Assembly: GCF_013408095.1 (NCBI RefSeq)
Contig: NZ_JACBZF010000002.1
Span: 1 to 64,000, forward strand
Direction: 5' to 3'
Length of the DNA stretch: 64,000 bases
Source of the DNA: Novosphingobium marinum
GTDB taxonomy: Bacteria > Pseudomonadota > Alphaproteobacteria > Sphingomonadales > Sphingomonadaceae
A program made the position numbers and the translations under genes. Shown one piece after another: positions 44,487 to 53,837 of the stretch. The notes beneath the pieces are model-generated. The model was given only the letters and a program-made list of their open reading frames with translations. It ran no database searches and was not told the DNA's origin. Position 1 is the stretch's first letter; the number at the start of each line of letters is the position of its first letter.

Positions 44487-45344
44487 TCATGCAGGCGCAA
44501 CGGCCAAGTTGTCGATCAGCCGGGTTCCCCCGATTCGTGCCGCAACGAGCAATCGGGCAGCTCCTCCCCGGCTTTCTCCGACGCGCAATAGCGTTTCGGC
44601 ATCGCGCAACTCCGCATAGTCGACCGAGGTGAAGCCATTCTCGGTCAGGCGATAGGCAAGGCGCGCGAGGGCCCGCGAAATATTGTCACCCGATTCGATT
44701 TCGCGCACCGCCTCTTCCATCGCTCTCGGGAGCGCGGCAGCCTGCTTTCGCTGTTCCGGCGAGAGGTAGGCGTTGCGCGAACTCATCGCGAGGCCATCGG
44801 CCTCTCGCACGGTAGGCACCCCTACGATGTTGCCGGGCTGCGGAGCGACGAGGTCGAGATCGCGGGCCATCCGGCGAATGACGGCAAGTTGCTGCCAGTC
44901 TTTCTCGCCGAAGACCGCGATGTCGGGCCTGACCTGGTTGAAGAGCTTGCAAACCACGGTCGCAACGCCATCGAAATGACCCGGGCGCGCGCCCCCGCAC
45001 AGGCCCTGACTGACCCCCGATACGGAGACGTTGGTGGCATAGCCCTCGGGATACATCGCGTTTCCGGTGGGTGCCCAGAGAAGCGCGACTTTCTCCGCGG
45101 CTAGGAGCGCGGCATCTTCGGCCAGCCTCCGGGGGTAGGCATCAAGGTCCTCGCCGGCCCCGAACTGGCGCGGATTGACGAAGATCGACACCACGACGCT
45201 TTTGGCCAGCCGCGTCGCTTCCCGCACAAGTGTCAAATGGCCTTCATGGAGTGCCCCCATCGTCGGGACGAGCGCGACCCGGCCGTCTCCGCGCATGGTA
45301 TCGACGACGCTGCGCAGTGGATCGATCTCGTGGATGGTTTGCAT
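44487..45344 (-). CDS. panC: Pantothenate synthetase
   Basis: Joins pantoate and beta-alanine with ATP to make pantothenate, the CoA precursor. The 285-residue protein shows VALVPTMGALHEGHLTLVREA (HIGH-like motif), SIFVNPRQFGAGEDLDAYPR, VFGEKDWQQLAVIRRMARDL and LAMSSRNAYLS, the family motifs. The ATG at 45344 gives the standard N-terminus. Divergent from mipZ with a 95-base shared upstream region. Confidence 0.96.
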   Translation of the reverse strand: MQTIHEIDPLRSVVDTMRGDGRVALVPTMGALHEGHLTLVREATRLAKSVVVSIFVNPRQFGAGEDLDAYPRRLAEDAALLAAEKVALLWAPTGNAMYPEGYATNVSVSGVSQGLCGGARPGHFDGVATVVCKLFNQVRPDIAVFGEKDWQQLAVIRRMARDLDLVAPQPGNIVGVPTVREADGLAMSSRNAYLSPEQRKQAAALPRAMEEAVREIESGDNISRALARLAYRLTENGFTSVDYAELRDAETLLRVGESRGGAARLLVAARIGGTRLIDNLAVAPA

Positions 45345-45439
45345 GGGCCCTGCCCCTCCGATAAGACCTTTCGCACAGGCCTGCTCGTGCCTGCCTAGCG
45401 TCTGGACGGCGCGCGCTGCAATAGATCGGGAACCGCATA

Positions 45440-46252
45440 GTGCCTGCACATCGCATCGTCTTCGCCAACGAGAAGGGTGGCACCGGCAAGTCGACCACGG
45501 CCGTCCATGTCGCGGTGGCACTGGCCTATCAGGGCGCGCGTGTGGCGGCGATCGATTTGGATCCCCGCCAGCGCACCATGTTCCGCTATCTCGAGAACCG
45601 GGTCGACACCGAACGGCGCCGCGGGATCGGCCTTCCGGGAGCCCGCTTCGCGGTCTTCGATGGCGACAGTACCGAGGACCTCGATGCGCTGTCCGAGGAA
45701 ATCGCGGAAGGACAAGACTTCCTGCTCTTCGATACGCCGGGTCGTGACGACACCTTGGCGCGCCATGTCGCGACCACGGCCGATACTCTCGTCACGCCGC
45801 TAAACGATAGCTTCGTCGATTTCGACCTCATCGGCCAAGTCGAGGGGGAGACCTTCAAGGTTCGCAAGCTGTCGTTCTATGCCGAACTTATCTGGGAGGC
45901 CCGCAAGAAGCGAGCGATGTCCACGATCCGCGAAAAGCGGCGCGAGATGGATTGGGTGGTCGTGCGAAACCGGACCCAGCATGTCGAAGCGCGAAACATG
46001 CGCAGGCTCGACGGTGCGCTGCACGAACTGTCGCAGCGGGTCGGGTTCCGCGTGGCCAAGGGCCTGTCCGAACGCGTCATCTATCGCGAGCTGTTTCCGT
46101 CTGGACTGACCCTGCTCGACAAGGGGCAGCTTGGCGAGCTTGGCACCAGTCACCTGGTCGCGCGGCAGGAATTGCGCGGGCTGGTAGCAGGGCTTAAGCT
46201 TCCGATGCCCGAACGCGCGCAACCCGAGCTGGCTTACGCCGGACAGGCATGA
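45440..46252 (+). CDS. mipZ: Division-plane positioning ATPase MipZ
   Basis: ParA-like ATPase that forms a polar gradient with ParB and inhibits FtsZ, so that division occurs at mid-cell in alphaproteobacteria. The deviant Walker A is [23 protein letters not shown]; then [18 protein letters not shown] and LFDTPGRDD follow. Length 270 residues. The start is GTG at 45440. Its stop overlaps the ATG of the J-domain gene. Confidence 0.93.
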   Translation: MPAHRIVFANEKGGTGKSTTAVHVAVALAYQGARVAAIDLDPRQRTMFRYLENRVDTERRRGIGLPGARFAVFDGDSTEDLDALSEEIAEGQDFLLFDTPGRDDTLARHVATTADTLVTPLNDSFVDFDLIGQVEGETFKVRKLSFYAELIWEARKKRAMSTIREKRREMDWVVVRNRTQHVEARNMRRLDGALHELSQRVGFRVAKGLSERVIYRELFPSGLTLLDKGQLGELGTSHLVARQELRGLVAGLKLPMPERAQPELAYAGQA

Positions 46253-46548
46253 AAGTTCTCTGGATCATCGTGCTGGCGATCGTCGCTTGGCGGCTTGTTG
46301 CCGGACGCTGGCCCTGGCAACCGAAAGCCATGACCGTGCGTTCCCGGTCGCGGGACGAAGCTCGCGCCCTCCTTGGCCTCGGCAAAGGGGCGGGCAAGTC
46401 CGAAATTGTCGAGGCGCACAGGCGCCGTGTCGCCGCGGTACATCCGGATCGCGGAGGCAGCAACGAGGCGGTCCACGAAGCCAATGCGGCGCGCGACCTT
46501 CTGTTGAGCGACATTCCAGATCACCGGGAGGAGCACGAACGAGCATGA
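46249..46548 (+). CDS. Membrane-anchored J-domain protein (99 aa)
   Basis: Residues 1-22 ([22 protein letters not shown]) form one transmembrane helix. The rest is a short J domain with the HPD motif in [23 protein letters not shown]. It could recruit DnaK to the membrane. It is overlapped at both ends by ATGA junctions with mipZ and the phosphomutase gene, so the three are translationally linked. Confidence 0.85.
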   Translation: MKVLWIIVLAIVAWRLVAGRWPWQPKAMTVRSRSRDEARALLGLGKGAGKSEIVEAHRRRVAAVHPDRGGSNEAVHEANAARDLLLSDIPDHREEHERA

Positions 46549-47948
46549 GCCACGATTTCCACCCCACCGTGCTGCGCGAATACGACATACGCGGCATTAT
46601 CGGCGAAACGCTGGGTCCCGATGATGCACGTGCCATCGGTCGCGGGTTTGCCGCCCTCCTTCGCGACGAGGGGGGATCGAAGGTTGCGGTCGGCTACGAC
46701 GGACGCACCAGTTCTCCGGTACTTGAGGAAGCCCTCGTCGAAGGCCTGACCATGTCTGGGGTGGATGTCGTTCGAATCGGCATGGGACCGACCCCGATGC
46801 TCTACTATGCCGAAGCCTCGGCCGAAGACGTGCACGGCGGCATTCAAATAACTGGCAGCCACAATCCCGCCAATTACAATGGCTTCAAGATGGTATTTAA
46901 AGGCCGGCCCTTTTTCGGGCGGGACATCCTCACACTCGGCAAGATCGCTGCAGAGGGTGCCTGGATCGACGGAGAGGGCACGGCGGAAAGCCGCGATGTC
47001 CTCGGCGCTTATGTCGACAGGCTCGTGGAAGGACTCTCCGGCATCGATCGGGAGAGCCTTTCCGGCCTCCGAATCGGTTGGGACACCGGCAACGGAGCTG
47101 CCGGACCCGCCGTCGAAATGCTCACCGCTCGCTTGCCCGGCGAGCATCACCTTCTGTTTACCGAAGTCGATGGTACGTTTCCCAATCATCATCCAGATCC
47201 AACTGACGAAGCGAATCTTGCAGACCTGAAGGCGCTCGTCGCGGAGAAGAACCTCGACTTCGGAGTGGCTTTCGACGGAGATGGCGACCGAATCGGCGCG
47301 ATCGACGGGCAGGGCCGGGTGATCTGGGGGGATCAGCTCCTGATGATCTATGCGGAAGACCTGCTGCGGGACGTTCCGGGTGCCACGATTATCGCCGATG
47401 TGAAGGCATCGCGTGCTCTGTTCGACAGGGTCGGCGAGCTGGGCGGCAAGCCGCTGATGTGGAAAACCGGCCACAGCTTGATTAAGTCCAAAATGAAGGA
47501 AACCGCTTCACCGCTTGCCGGCGAGATGAGCGGACACGTGTTCTTCGCGCACGAATACTACGGTTTCGACGACGCGCTCTATGCTGCGGTTCGCCTTATC
47601 GCGGCGAGCGCCAGGCTCGGGCGGTCGGTCACCGAAATGCGGACTGCGATGCCGGACATGATCAACACGCCGGAGATGCGCTTTCAGGTCGACGAGGAGC
47701 GCAAGTTCCCGGTGATCGAGGAAGTGCGCGAACGCCTTGCCGGAACCGATGCAGACGTCAACGCAACCGACGGCGTACGCGTGACGAACGAGGACGGTTG
47801 GTGGCTGCTGCGGGCATCGAACACGCAGGACGTTCTTGTAGCAAGGGCCGAGAGCGACAGCGAGGCCGGCCTTGATCGCCTGATGGCGCAGGTCGACGAT
47901 CAGCTCGCCAGATCCGGACTGAAGCGCGGGCCGCAGGCGGGGCACTAA
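46545..47948 (+). CDS. Phosphomannomutase/phosphoglucomutase
   Basis: Alpha-D-phosphohexomutase of 467 residues. It begins [20 protein letters not shown]; the phosphoserine loop is [15 protein letters not shown], the metal loop DGDGDR and the sugar loop GEMSGH. It feeds GDP-mannose or glucose 1-phosphate for surface polysaccharides. The ATG at 46545 overlaps the TGA of the J-domain gene. A strong terminator follows. Confidence 0.93.
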   Translation: MSHDFHPTVLREYDIRGIIGETLGPDDARAIGRGFAALLRDEGGSKVAVGYDGRTSSPVLEEALVEGLTMSGVDVVRIGMGPTPMLYYAEASAEDVHGGIQITGSHNPANYNGFKMVFKGRPFFGRDILTLGKIAAEGAWIDGEGTAESRDVLGAYVDRLVEGLSGIDRESLSGLRIGWDTGNGAAGPAVEMLTARLPGEHHLLFTEVDGTFPNHHPDPTDEANLADLKALVAEKNLDFGVAFDGDGDRIGAIDGQGRVIWGDQLLMIYAEDLLRDVPGATIIADVKASRALFDRVGELGGKPLMWKTGHSLIKSKMKETASPLAGEMSGHVFFAHEYYGFDDALYAAVRLIAASARLGRSVTEMRTAMPDMINTPEMRFQVDEERKFPVIEEVRERLAGTDADVNATDGVRVTNEDGWWLLRASNTQDVLVARAESDSEAGLDRLMAQVDDQLARSGLKRGPQAGH

Positions 47949-47952
47949 AAAA

Positions 47953-47984
47953 GGGAGCCCCTGGCGGGGCTCCCTCTCTTTTGC
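47953..47984 (+). terminator. Bidirectional intrinsic terminator after the phosphomutase gene
   Basis: GGGAGCCCC and GGGGCTCCC form a perfect nine-pair stem with a TGGC loop; TCTCTTTT follows and AAAAAA precedes it, so it can also serve the convergent BON gene. Confidence 0.9.
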
Positions 47985-48001
47985 GTCGATCAGTCCTGTC
48001 C

Positions 48002-49045
48002 TCAAGTCGTTTCGCGGGTGCGCGAAGCTGTCGTACCGGCACTCCTGCCAGTCGTAGTCGCCGAGCGTGAAGTCGTCCGTTCGGTGGAATCCCCGGAAGT
48101 CCGGTCGGACCTGTCCATCTCGCGTACGCGGAGATTGTTCTGGACGTGTCTCACCCCAGAAATGCGGTCGATGCAATCCTCGGCGTGGCGCTTGGCGCGG
48201 CGGCTGTCGACATGTCCGTCGAGCGTGATCTCGCCATTGCGCACCGACACCTTGACGTCGCTTGCGTCGACGTAGCGGTCATGCGTCAGATTGTCACATG
48301 CATCTTCGTGAATCCGTTCGTCGGACCTCGTGTATTCGGAGGGCCCACGTCCCGAATGGTCCATTTCTCGGTGTCGTTCCGCATCCTCGTCCCCGAACCA
48401 GCTGGCGACCTCGTCGCCTGCCCGCTCGAGGAATCCGCGATCGTGATCATAGTCACGACGGTGGCGCAAGCCGTAGTCGTTTCGGTTGCCCTCGGCATAA
48501 CCGCCGCCGAAATCGCGCGATGTCGCGCCATATGAGGTCGCCATGCCGGGAGCATAACCGCCCTGTTTCCCATGCGAGATGAAATCGCGTCCGCCGTACC
48601 GCTGGTTGAAATTGCTGAACCCGGATCCGTCATCGAATCTATGTGATCCGTAACCGCCGGAATATGGATCTCCGCCATATGACCGCCGGTTGCCCGATTC
48701 TTCGTAGGCGTACTGGCGGTCCCGGCGGCTATCGTGGTCGTAATCGTACCGGTCGCTTCGGTTGCGACCGTACCCAGCTTCGCCGCGCGAATAGCGATAG
48801 GGTTCATCTCGCTGGTCGGAGTAACCGCCCATCTGGCCACGGCTCTGACCGAGCTGTTCGCGATCGCCATATCCGGTGTTGCCGAAATCCCCGCCCGGCT
48901 GCCGCGTCGTTATCCATTCGTCCCCTGCCTGGCTGGGCCCGGCGTGAAACTGATGTTGCTGGCGATTCCCGGAACGATAGTCTTCGCGCTGGTCATAGCG
49001 TGTCGGATCGTTCAGGTCGGAATTTCCTCGATTGCGCTCGCTCAT
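48002..49045 (-). CDS. BON-domain protein with a long disordered N-terminus
   Basis: A 347-residue protein. The first 200 residues are rich in Gly, Tyr, Arg, Asp and Ser (SGNRRSYGGDPYSGGYGSHRF and the like) and look disordered. Residues about 205-225 carry FLERAGDEVASWFGDEDAERHREMD, a segment often found with BON domains in stress-induced proteins. The BON domain follows (DERIHEDACDNLTHDRYVDASDVKVSVRNGEITLDGHVDSRRAKRHAEDCI), which can bind phospholipid. It ends in a Ser/Thr-rich tail. No signal peptide. Probably a general stress protein. Confidence 0.8.
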   Translation of the reverse strand: MSERNRGNSDLNDPTRYDQREDYRSGNRQQHQFHAGPSQAGDEWITTRQPGGDFGNTGYGDREQLGQSRGQMGGYSDQRDEPYRYSRGEAGYGRNRSDRYDYDHDSRRDRQYAYEESGNRRSYGGDPYSGGYGSHRFDDGSGFSNFNQRYGGRDFISHGKQGGYAPGMATSYGATSRDFGGGYAEGNRNDYGLRHRRDYDHDRGFLERAGDEVASWFGDEDAERHREMDHSGRGPSEYTRSDERIHEDACDNLTHDRYVDASDVKVSVRNGEITLDGHVDSRRAKRHAEDCIDRISGVRHVQNNLRVREMDRSDRTSGDSTERTTSRSATTTGRSAGTTASRTRETT

Positions 49046-49238
49046 GGTAGTCTCTCCACGTTGCGCTGCCTTTCAGGGTTTCCGGCTCCGTGGCGGCTGA
49101 CAGCCGGCCGCACGCGCCGCCCCCGCTGCCCATACGTCAGTAAAACGGGTGGACCCTGCCGAGAGTTTCGCAGCTCGACGCAAGCGAAAGACGGACTGGC
49201 GTTTGGCCAACGCCTTGATTTGCATATGTTTCGGTACG

Positions 49239-51761
49239 ATGACCAGGCTCTCCGCGAGCAGGGTTTCACAAGCCGCCGATTCAGGGCATCCCGATGCCAT
49301 GGAAGGCGATTCCGCAGCGATTCCCGAATGCATTCAATCCTGGTTTGCGGGTCGCGGCTGGCGCATTCGCCGTCATCAGGCGGAGATGCTTTCTGCCCAC
49401 GGGCGCGGGAAGCATGCATTGCTGGTTGCCGATACGGGGGCCGGCAAGACCCTGGCCGGGTTCCTGCCGACCCTGGCCGATTTTGCGCAGCACGGCGATT
49501 GCGGACCAGGCGCTTCCGAAGGCCTGCACACCCTCTATGTTTCGCCGCTCAAGGCCCTTGCGCACGACGTCCAGCGCAATCTCGTGACGCCAATCGACGA
49601 GATAGGCCTGCCGATCCGCGTCGAGACACGCAGCGGCGATACCCCTTCGGACCGAAAGGCGCGCCAGCGCGCCAGACCGCCGCACATTTTGCTGACCACC
49701 CCGGAATCGCTTTCGCTTCTCCTGAGTTACCCTGAAAGCGTGACCTTGTTCGCGGACCTGAAGCGCATCGTCATCGACGAGGTCCATGCTTTCGCCACCG
49801 GCAAGCGGGGCGACCTGCTGGCACTGGCGCTGGGACGCTTGCAGGCGCTGGCACCGCAAGCGCAACGTGCCGGGTTGTCCGCGACCGTTGCCGACCCCGA
49901 AGCGTACCGGGGCTGGCTGGCGCCGTGGGGAGACATCGACTCCGTCGAACTCGTCGAGGGAGAGGCGGGTGCCGATCCTGACCTTTCTATCCTGCTGCCC
50001 GAGGAAGAACGCATTCCATGGAGCGGTCACGCCGCAACATGGGCCATTCCGCAGCTCTACCGGGAAATCCGCGAACACCGGACGACCCTGATCTTCACCA
50101 ACACGCGGTTCCTCGCCGAATATATCTTCCAGTGGCTCTGGGACGTAAACGAGGACGCGCTGCCGATCGGTATTCACCATGGTTCGCTTTCGAAGGAAGC
50201 ACGCCGCAAGGTCGAGGGTGCGATGGCACGTGGCGATCTGCGCGCGCTCGTGTGCACGGCGAGCCTCGATCTTGGTGTCGACTGGGGCGACATCGATCTG
50301 GTCGTCCAGATGGGCGCGCCTAAGGGTTCCTCGCGCTTGCTCCAGCGCATCGGAAGAGCAAACCACAGGCTGGACAGCCCCAGCAAGGCGCTGCTCGTTC
50401 CCGGTAACCGGTTCGAGTTCCTCGAGGCGATGGCGGCGGCAGAGGCGGTGGCCGAAGGACAGCGCGACGGGGAAGACTTCCGTCCCGGCGGGCTCGATGT
50501 CCTGGCCCAGCATGTCATGGGCAGGGCCTGTGCCGGGCCTTTTCGCGAGGAGGTAATGCTGCGCGAAGTCCGCTCGGTGCTGCCCTATGCATGGGTTGAC
50601 GAAGAGGTATTCGAGCGTGTCCTCGATTTCGTTGCAACCGGTGGTTATGCGCTGCGCTCCTACGACCGGTTCCGCCGCATCGTCCGCGAAAAGAACGGAA
50701 CGTGGCGACTGACACACCCGGAAAATGCCGCACGGCACCGCCTCAATGCCGGTATTATCGTGGATGCCGACATGATCGAGGTACGTTTCCGCAACGGTCG
50801 CTCGCTCGGGAAAGTCGAGGAGAGTTTTGCCGCCGGCCTGTCGCCGGGGAACACCTTTCGTTTCGCCGGCATGGATCTCGAAGTCGAGGCGCTGAGGGAT
50901 CTCGAGTTGATCGTTCGCGCATCGAGGACGGCGGCCGCGATTCCCAGCTATACCGGCCTGCGCCTTCCGCTGACGACGCACCTGGCGGATCGCGTCAGGA
51001 CGTTGCTGAACGACAGGGCTGGCTGGGCCCGGTTTCCCGAGGACGTGCGCGAATGGCTGGAAGTTCAGGACTGGCGGTCGCACCTGCCGGCGCCGGGACG
51101 CCTTCTGGTCGAAAGCTTTCCGCATCGCGACCTTGCCTACACGACCTACTATACCTTCGAGGGCTGGAATGCGAACCAGTCGCTGGGGATGCTGGTGACG
51201 CGCCGGATGGACGATCGGGGGCTGGGCCCCCTCGGCTTCGTGGCAAATGACTACGCGCTCGCCGTCTGGGGCCTGAAACCGGTCGACGATCCGGCTGCGC
51301 TGCTGTCTCCCGACATCCTGTCGCACGAGTTCGTCGACTGGGTCCAGCAGTCGCATCTGCTGCGCAGGGCGTTTCGCGAGGTGGCCGTCATCTCCGGGCT
51401 GGTCGAGAGGCAGCAGCCGGGCAAGAGGAAGTCCGGCAAGCAGGTCACGTTCTCGACCGATCTGATCTACGACGTGCTGCGCAAGTACGAGCCCGACCAC
51501 CTCCTGATCGAGGCGGCGTGGGCGGACGCGCGGGCGCGCATGACCGACGTTGCCCGCGTCGGCGACGTGCTCGACCGGGCAGCGAGCGAGGTCGACCATG
51601 TGAGGCTCGAGCGGATCAGTCCCCTTGCGGTCCCCGTGCTGTCGATCATCGGCCGGGAAAATCTTCCCGCCGGCGCTGCCGACGATGAACTCCTCGAAGA
51701 AGCGGAAAGCCTCGCCTCGATCGCGATGCGCACCGAAACACTGCCCGGGGAAAGCGAATAG
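49239..51761 (+). CDS. Ligase-associated DEXH-box DNA helicase (Lhr-like)
   Basis: Superfamily 2 helicase. Motif I is LLVADTGAGKTLAGFL, Ia LYVSPLKALAHDV, II RIVIDEVHAF, III GLSATVADPE, V TASLDLGVDWGDIDLVVQMG and VI LLQRIGRANHR; the Lhr-like winged-helix and C-terminal domains follow. In most genomes this type lies with an ATP-dependent DNA ligase, an exonuclease and a phosphoesterase (PdeM) for DNA repair; none of these is next to it here. Starts at 49239 or 49299 (MEGDSAAIPE) are both possible; neither has a clear ribosome site. Confidence 0.9.
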   Translation: MTRLSASRVSQAADSGHPDAMEGDSAAIPECIQSWFAGRGWRIRRHQAEMLSAHGRGKHALLVADTGAGKTLAGFLPTLADFAQHGDCGPGASEGLHTLYVSPLKALAHDVQRNLVTPIDEIGLPIRVETRSGDTPSDRKARQRARPPHILLTTPESLSLLLSYPESVTLFADLKRIVIDEVHAFATGKRGDLLALALGRLQALAPQAQRAGLSATVADPEAYRGWLAPWGDIDSVELVEGEAGADPDLSILLPEEERIPWSGHAATWAIPQLYREIREHRTTLIFTNTRFLAEYIFQWLWDVNEDALPIGIHHGSLSKEARRKVEGAMARGDLRALVCTASLDLGVDWGDIDLVVQMGAPKGSSRLLQRIGRANHRLDSPSKALLVPGNRFEFLEAMAAAEAVAEGQRDGEDFRPGGLDVLAQHVMGRACAGPFREEVMLREVRSVLPYAWVDEEVFERVLDFVATGGYALRSYDRFRRIVREKNGTWRLTHPENAARHRLNAGIIVDADMIEVRFRNGRSLGKVEESFAAGLSPGNTFRFAGMDLEVEALRDLELIVRASRTAAAIPSYTGLRLPLTTHLADRVRTLLNDRAGWARFPEDVREWLEVQDWRSHLPAPGRLLVESFPHRDLAYTTYYTFEGWNANQSLGMLVTRRMDDRGLGPLGFVANDYALAVWGLKPVDDPAALLSPDILSHEFVDWVQQSHLLRRAFREVAVISGLVERQQPGKRKSGKQVTFSTDLIYDVLRKYEPDHLLIEAAWADARARMTDVARVGDVLDRAASEVDHVRLERISPLAVPVLSIIGRENLPAGAADDELLEEAESLASIAMRTETLPGESE

Positions 51762-51773
51762 CGCGCAAAAAAA

Positions 51774-51799
51774 GGGGCGGATCGCTCCGCCCCTCGTTT
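51774..51799 (+). terminator. Bidirectional intrinsic terminator between helicase and exbD
   Basis: GGGGCGGA and TCCGCCCC pair with a TCGC loop, followed by TCGTTTTC and preceded by seven A residues. It can end both convergent transcripts. Confidence 0.85.
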
Positions 51800-51822
51800 T
51801 CTTCGACTGCCTGACGTCTCGT

Positions 51823-52263
51823 TTATTCGGACTTGCCGAACTCGGAGAACTTCTCGTTTCCGACGAAGCCGAATTTCGTGACCTGCGATCCCTTGATGAT
51901 GTTGAGCACGCGGGCCGAGAGGTCGTAGCTGGCATTGGGGTCCGGCTCGAACTGAAGTTCGGGTTCGACGGGATAGCGAAGCGTCTCTTGCAGCAGGCCA
52001 AGGAGCTGGCCGCCGGTGACCGCTTCTCCGTTGAAGAGGATTTCGTTCTGCGGCGTGAGGACGATCTTGTTCTTCTCCGTATCGGGGGGCGGGATGTCCG
52101 GCGGACGGTCCTGCGAAACGGGAAGGTCGATGTCGACCGAGTGGGTCGCGACCGGGATGGTGATGATGAACATGATGAGGAGGACGAGCATGACGTCGAT
52201 AAGCGGCGTCGTGTTCATTTCCATCATCGGTGAGCCATCGTCCTTGCCACCTGACATTGCCAT
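51823..52263 (-). CDS. exbD: ExbD/TolR-family transport protein, second copy
   Basis: A 146-residue proton-channel partner of ExbB with one N-terminal membrane helix: MMEMNTTPLIDVMLVLLIMFIITIPVATHSVDIDLP. The Asp of PLIDVMLVLL is the proton-path residue of the family. The periplasmic part is short. Last gene of the tonB-exbB-exbD-exbD set, 35 bases after the first exbD. Confidence 0.9.
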   Translation of the reverse strand: MAMSGGKDDGSPMMEMNTTPLIDVMLVLLIMFIITIPVATHSVDIDLPVSQDRPPDIPPPDTEKNKIVLTPQNEILFNGEAVTGGQLLGLLQETLRYPVEPELQFEPDPNASYDLSARVLNIIKGSQVTKFGFVGNEKFSEFGKSE

Positions 52264-52298
52264 GGCTGATTACTCCTAAGTCTTCTGTCCAGTGCCGA

Positions 52299-52829
52299 TC
52301 AGCCGTTCGGATCGACGGGGTTCGAAATGAAGCCCACGGTCGGATAGCCCGAGATCTGCACGTTGTAGATAGCACCGGCAATGCAGCGCCAGGGGGCGGC
52401 CACGTCGCCGCGGATATGCACCTGCGGGATCGCGTCCGGGTTTTCCTTCAGAGCTTCGGGACCGCCTTCGCGCTTCACGATGGCGTCGAGGCGCTTGAAG
52501 GCCTGATCGCGCAGTTCTTCCGAGTTTACCGGCGTGATGTTGTTGAAGTACACGCGGCACTGGCCACTGCGGCTCGCGCCTTCGTACCCCGGGTCGCCGG
52601 CACTGCGGCCCGCGTCGTCTGTCGTGGTCACCGTCAGGAGAAGGTTTTCGACCTTGTCCTTCGATTCCACGGACTCGAGGATGGGGATGCGCAGTTTCTC
52701 GATCGTCTGGATCGCGACGGGAACCGCAATCAGGAAGATGATCAGGAGAACCAGCATCACGTCCACGAGAGGCGTGGTGTTGATGTCGGACATCGGGGTT
52801 TCGGCACCCCCGCCAACCGCTACCGCCAT
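52299..52829 (-). CDS. exbD: ExbD/TolR-family transport protein, first copy
   Basis: A 176-residue protein with the same pattern (MSDINTTPLVDVMLVLLIIFLIAVPVAIQTIEKLRIP, with the conserved Asp) and a longer periplasmic domain with an insert rich in Asp and Gly (TTTDDAGRSAGDPGYEGASRSG). It works with ExbB to energise TonB. 120 bases separate it from exbB. Confidence 0.9.
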   Translation of the reverse strand: MAVAVGGGAETPMSDINTTPLVDVMLVLLIIFLIAVPVAIQTIEKLRIPILESVESKDKVENLLLTVTTTDDAGRSAGDPGYEGASRSGQCRVYFNNITPVNSEELRDQAFKRLDAIVKREGGPEALKENPDAIPQVHIRGDVAAPWRCIAGAIYNVQISGYPTVGFISNPVDPNG

Positions 52830-52949
52830 AGCTCAATCCTACTCTTTATATTTCTTGGGAGGGTGGCGGCGAATTCGCATGCCGCAATCCGCCGCCCCTT
52901 CCCTCGATTGCCTGACCGGGGAACTTCGTTGTTCTCCGCAGGGCTCATA

Positions 52950-53759
52950 TCAAGACTTCGTGGTCGTCGTGGTCGTCGTCGCAGCAGCCGGCTTCGCTGC
53001 GGTCGTAGCGGCAGGCTTGGTGGCCGTCGCAGGCTTTGCGCCGGGGACCTGGTAGGTCGGGCGAACCGCGCCACGCGAGCTGATGTTGGCAAGAACATCG
53101 GTCGAGAAGCCGGTCAGCATCTCGGCGATCCGCTTGTTGCGCGACTGGAGGTAGTTGTAGGCAAGAACCGCGGGAACCGCCACGAGGAGGCCGAGAGCGG
53201 TCATGATCAGCGCTTCGCCGACCGGGCCCGCGACCTTGTCGATCGAAGCCGAACCGGCGAGACCGATGTTGATGAGCGCGCGGTAGATGCCGACGACGGT
53301 GCCGAACAGCCCGACGAACGGAGCGGTCGCGCCGACGGTGGCGAGGAACGGCAGGCCACCGGCCAGCCGGGCATTGATGGTTGCTTCCGAACGCGCGAGC
53401 GATCCGTGCAGCCAATCATGGGCCTCGGTCGAGTCGGTCATCTTCGAGGCCTGTTCGTCGGCCATGATGCCATCGTCGACGATCTGGCGCCATGCGCTGT
53501 TCTTGTCGAGCTTTGTAGCGCCTTCTTTGAGCGAGTTGGCTTTCCAGAAGCTCGCGCGCACGTCGCGATACTGGCGCATGACCTTCGCCTGCTCGAACCA
53601 CTTGGTGAAAAGAATGTAGAACGAACCGAACGACATGATCGCCAGCGTGATGAATGTGAACCAGGCGACTGCGCCGCCCTGTTCCATGGCTTCCCAGAAA
53701 CCGAATTTGTTCTGCGGTGCCGCTTCGCCGGCAGCAGCAAGGATGTCTACGATAAGCAT
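52950..53759 (-). CDS. exbB: ExbB/TolQ/MotA-family proton channel protein
   Basis: A 269-residue membrane protein with three helices: GAVAWFTFITLAIMSFGSFYILFTKW, LPFLATVGATAPFVGLFGTVVGIYRAL (the conserved ExbB core) and GEALIMTALGLLVAVPAVLAYNYL. The C-terminal tail is low-complexity Ala/Lys/Pro/Thr (AKPATATKPAATTAAKPAA). It uses the proton gradient to drive TonB. An Ala-rich leader LAAAGEAAPQ is periplasmic or a signal. Confidence 0.92.
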   Translation of the reverse strand: MLIVDILAAAGEAAPQNKFGFWEAMEQGGAVAWFTFITLAIMSFGSFYILFTKWFEQAKVMRQYRDVRASFWKANSLKEGATKLDKNSAWRQIVDDGIMADEQASKMTDSTEAHDWLHGSLARSEATINARLAGGLPFLATVGATAPFVGLFGTVVGIYRALINIGLAGSASIDKVAGPVGEALIMTALGLLVAVPAVLAYNYLQSRNKRIAEMLTGFSTDVLANISSRGAVRPTYQVPGAKPATATKPAATTAAKPAAATTTTTTTKS

Positions 53760-53837
53760 GCGATAAGTCCTCTCAGAATGAAAAGGCAGTCAAAAGTGCG
53801 GCCGCCCGCGCGCGGCGGGCCCGACCCGTACGAAAAG

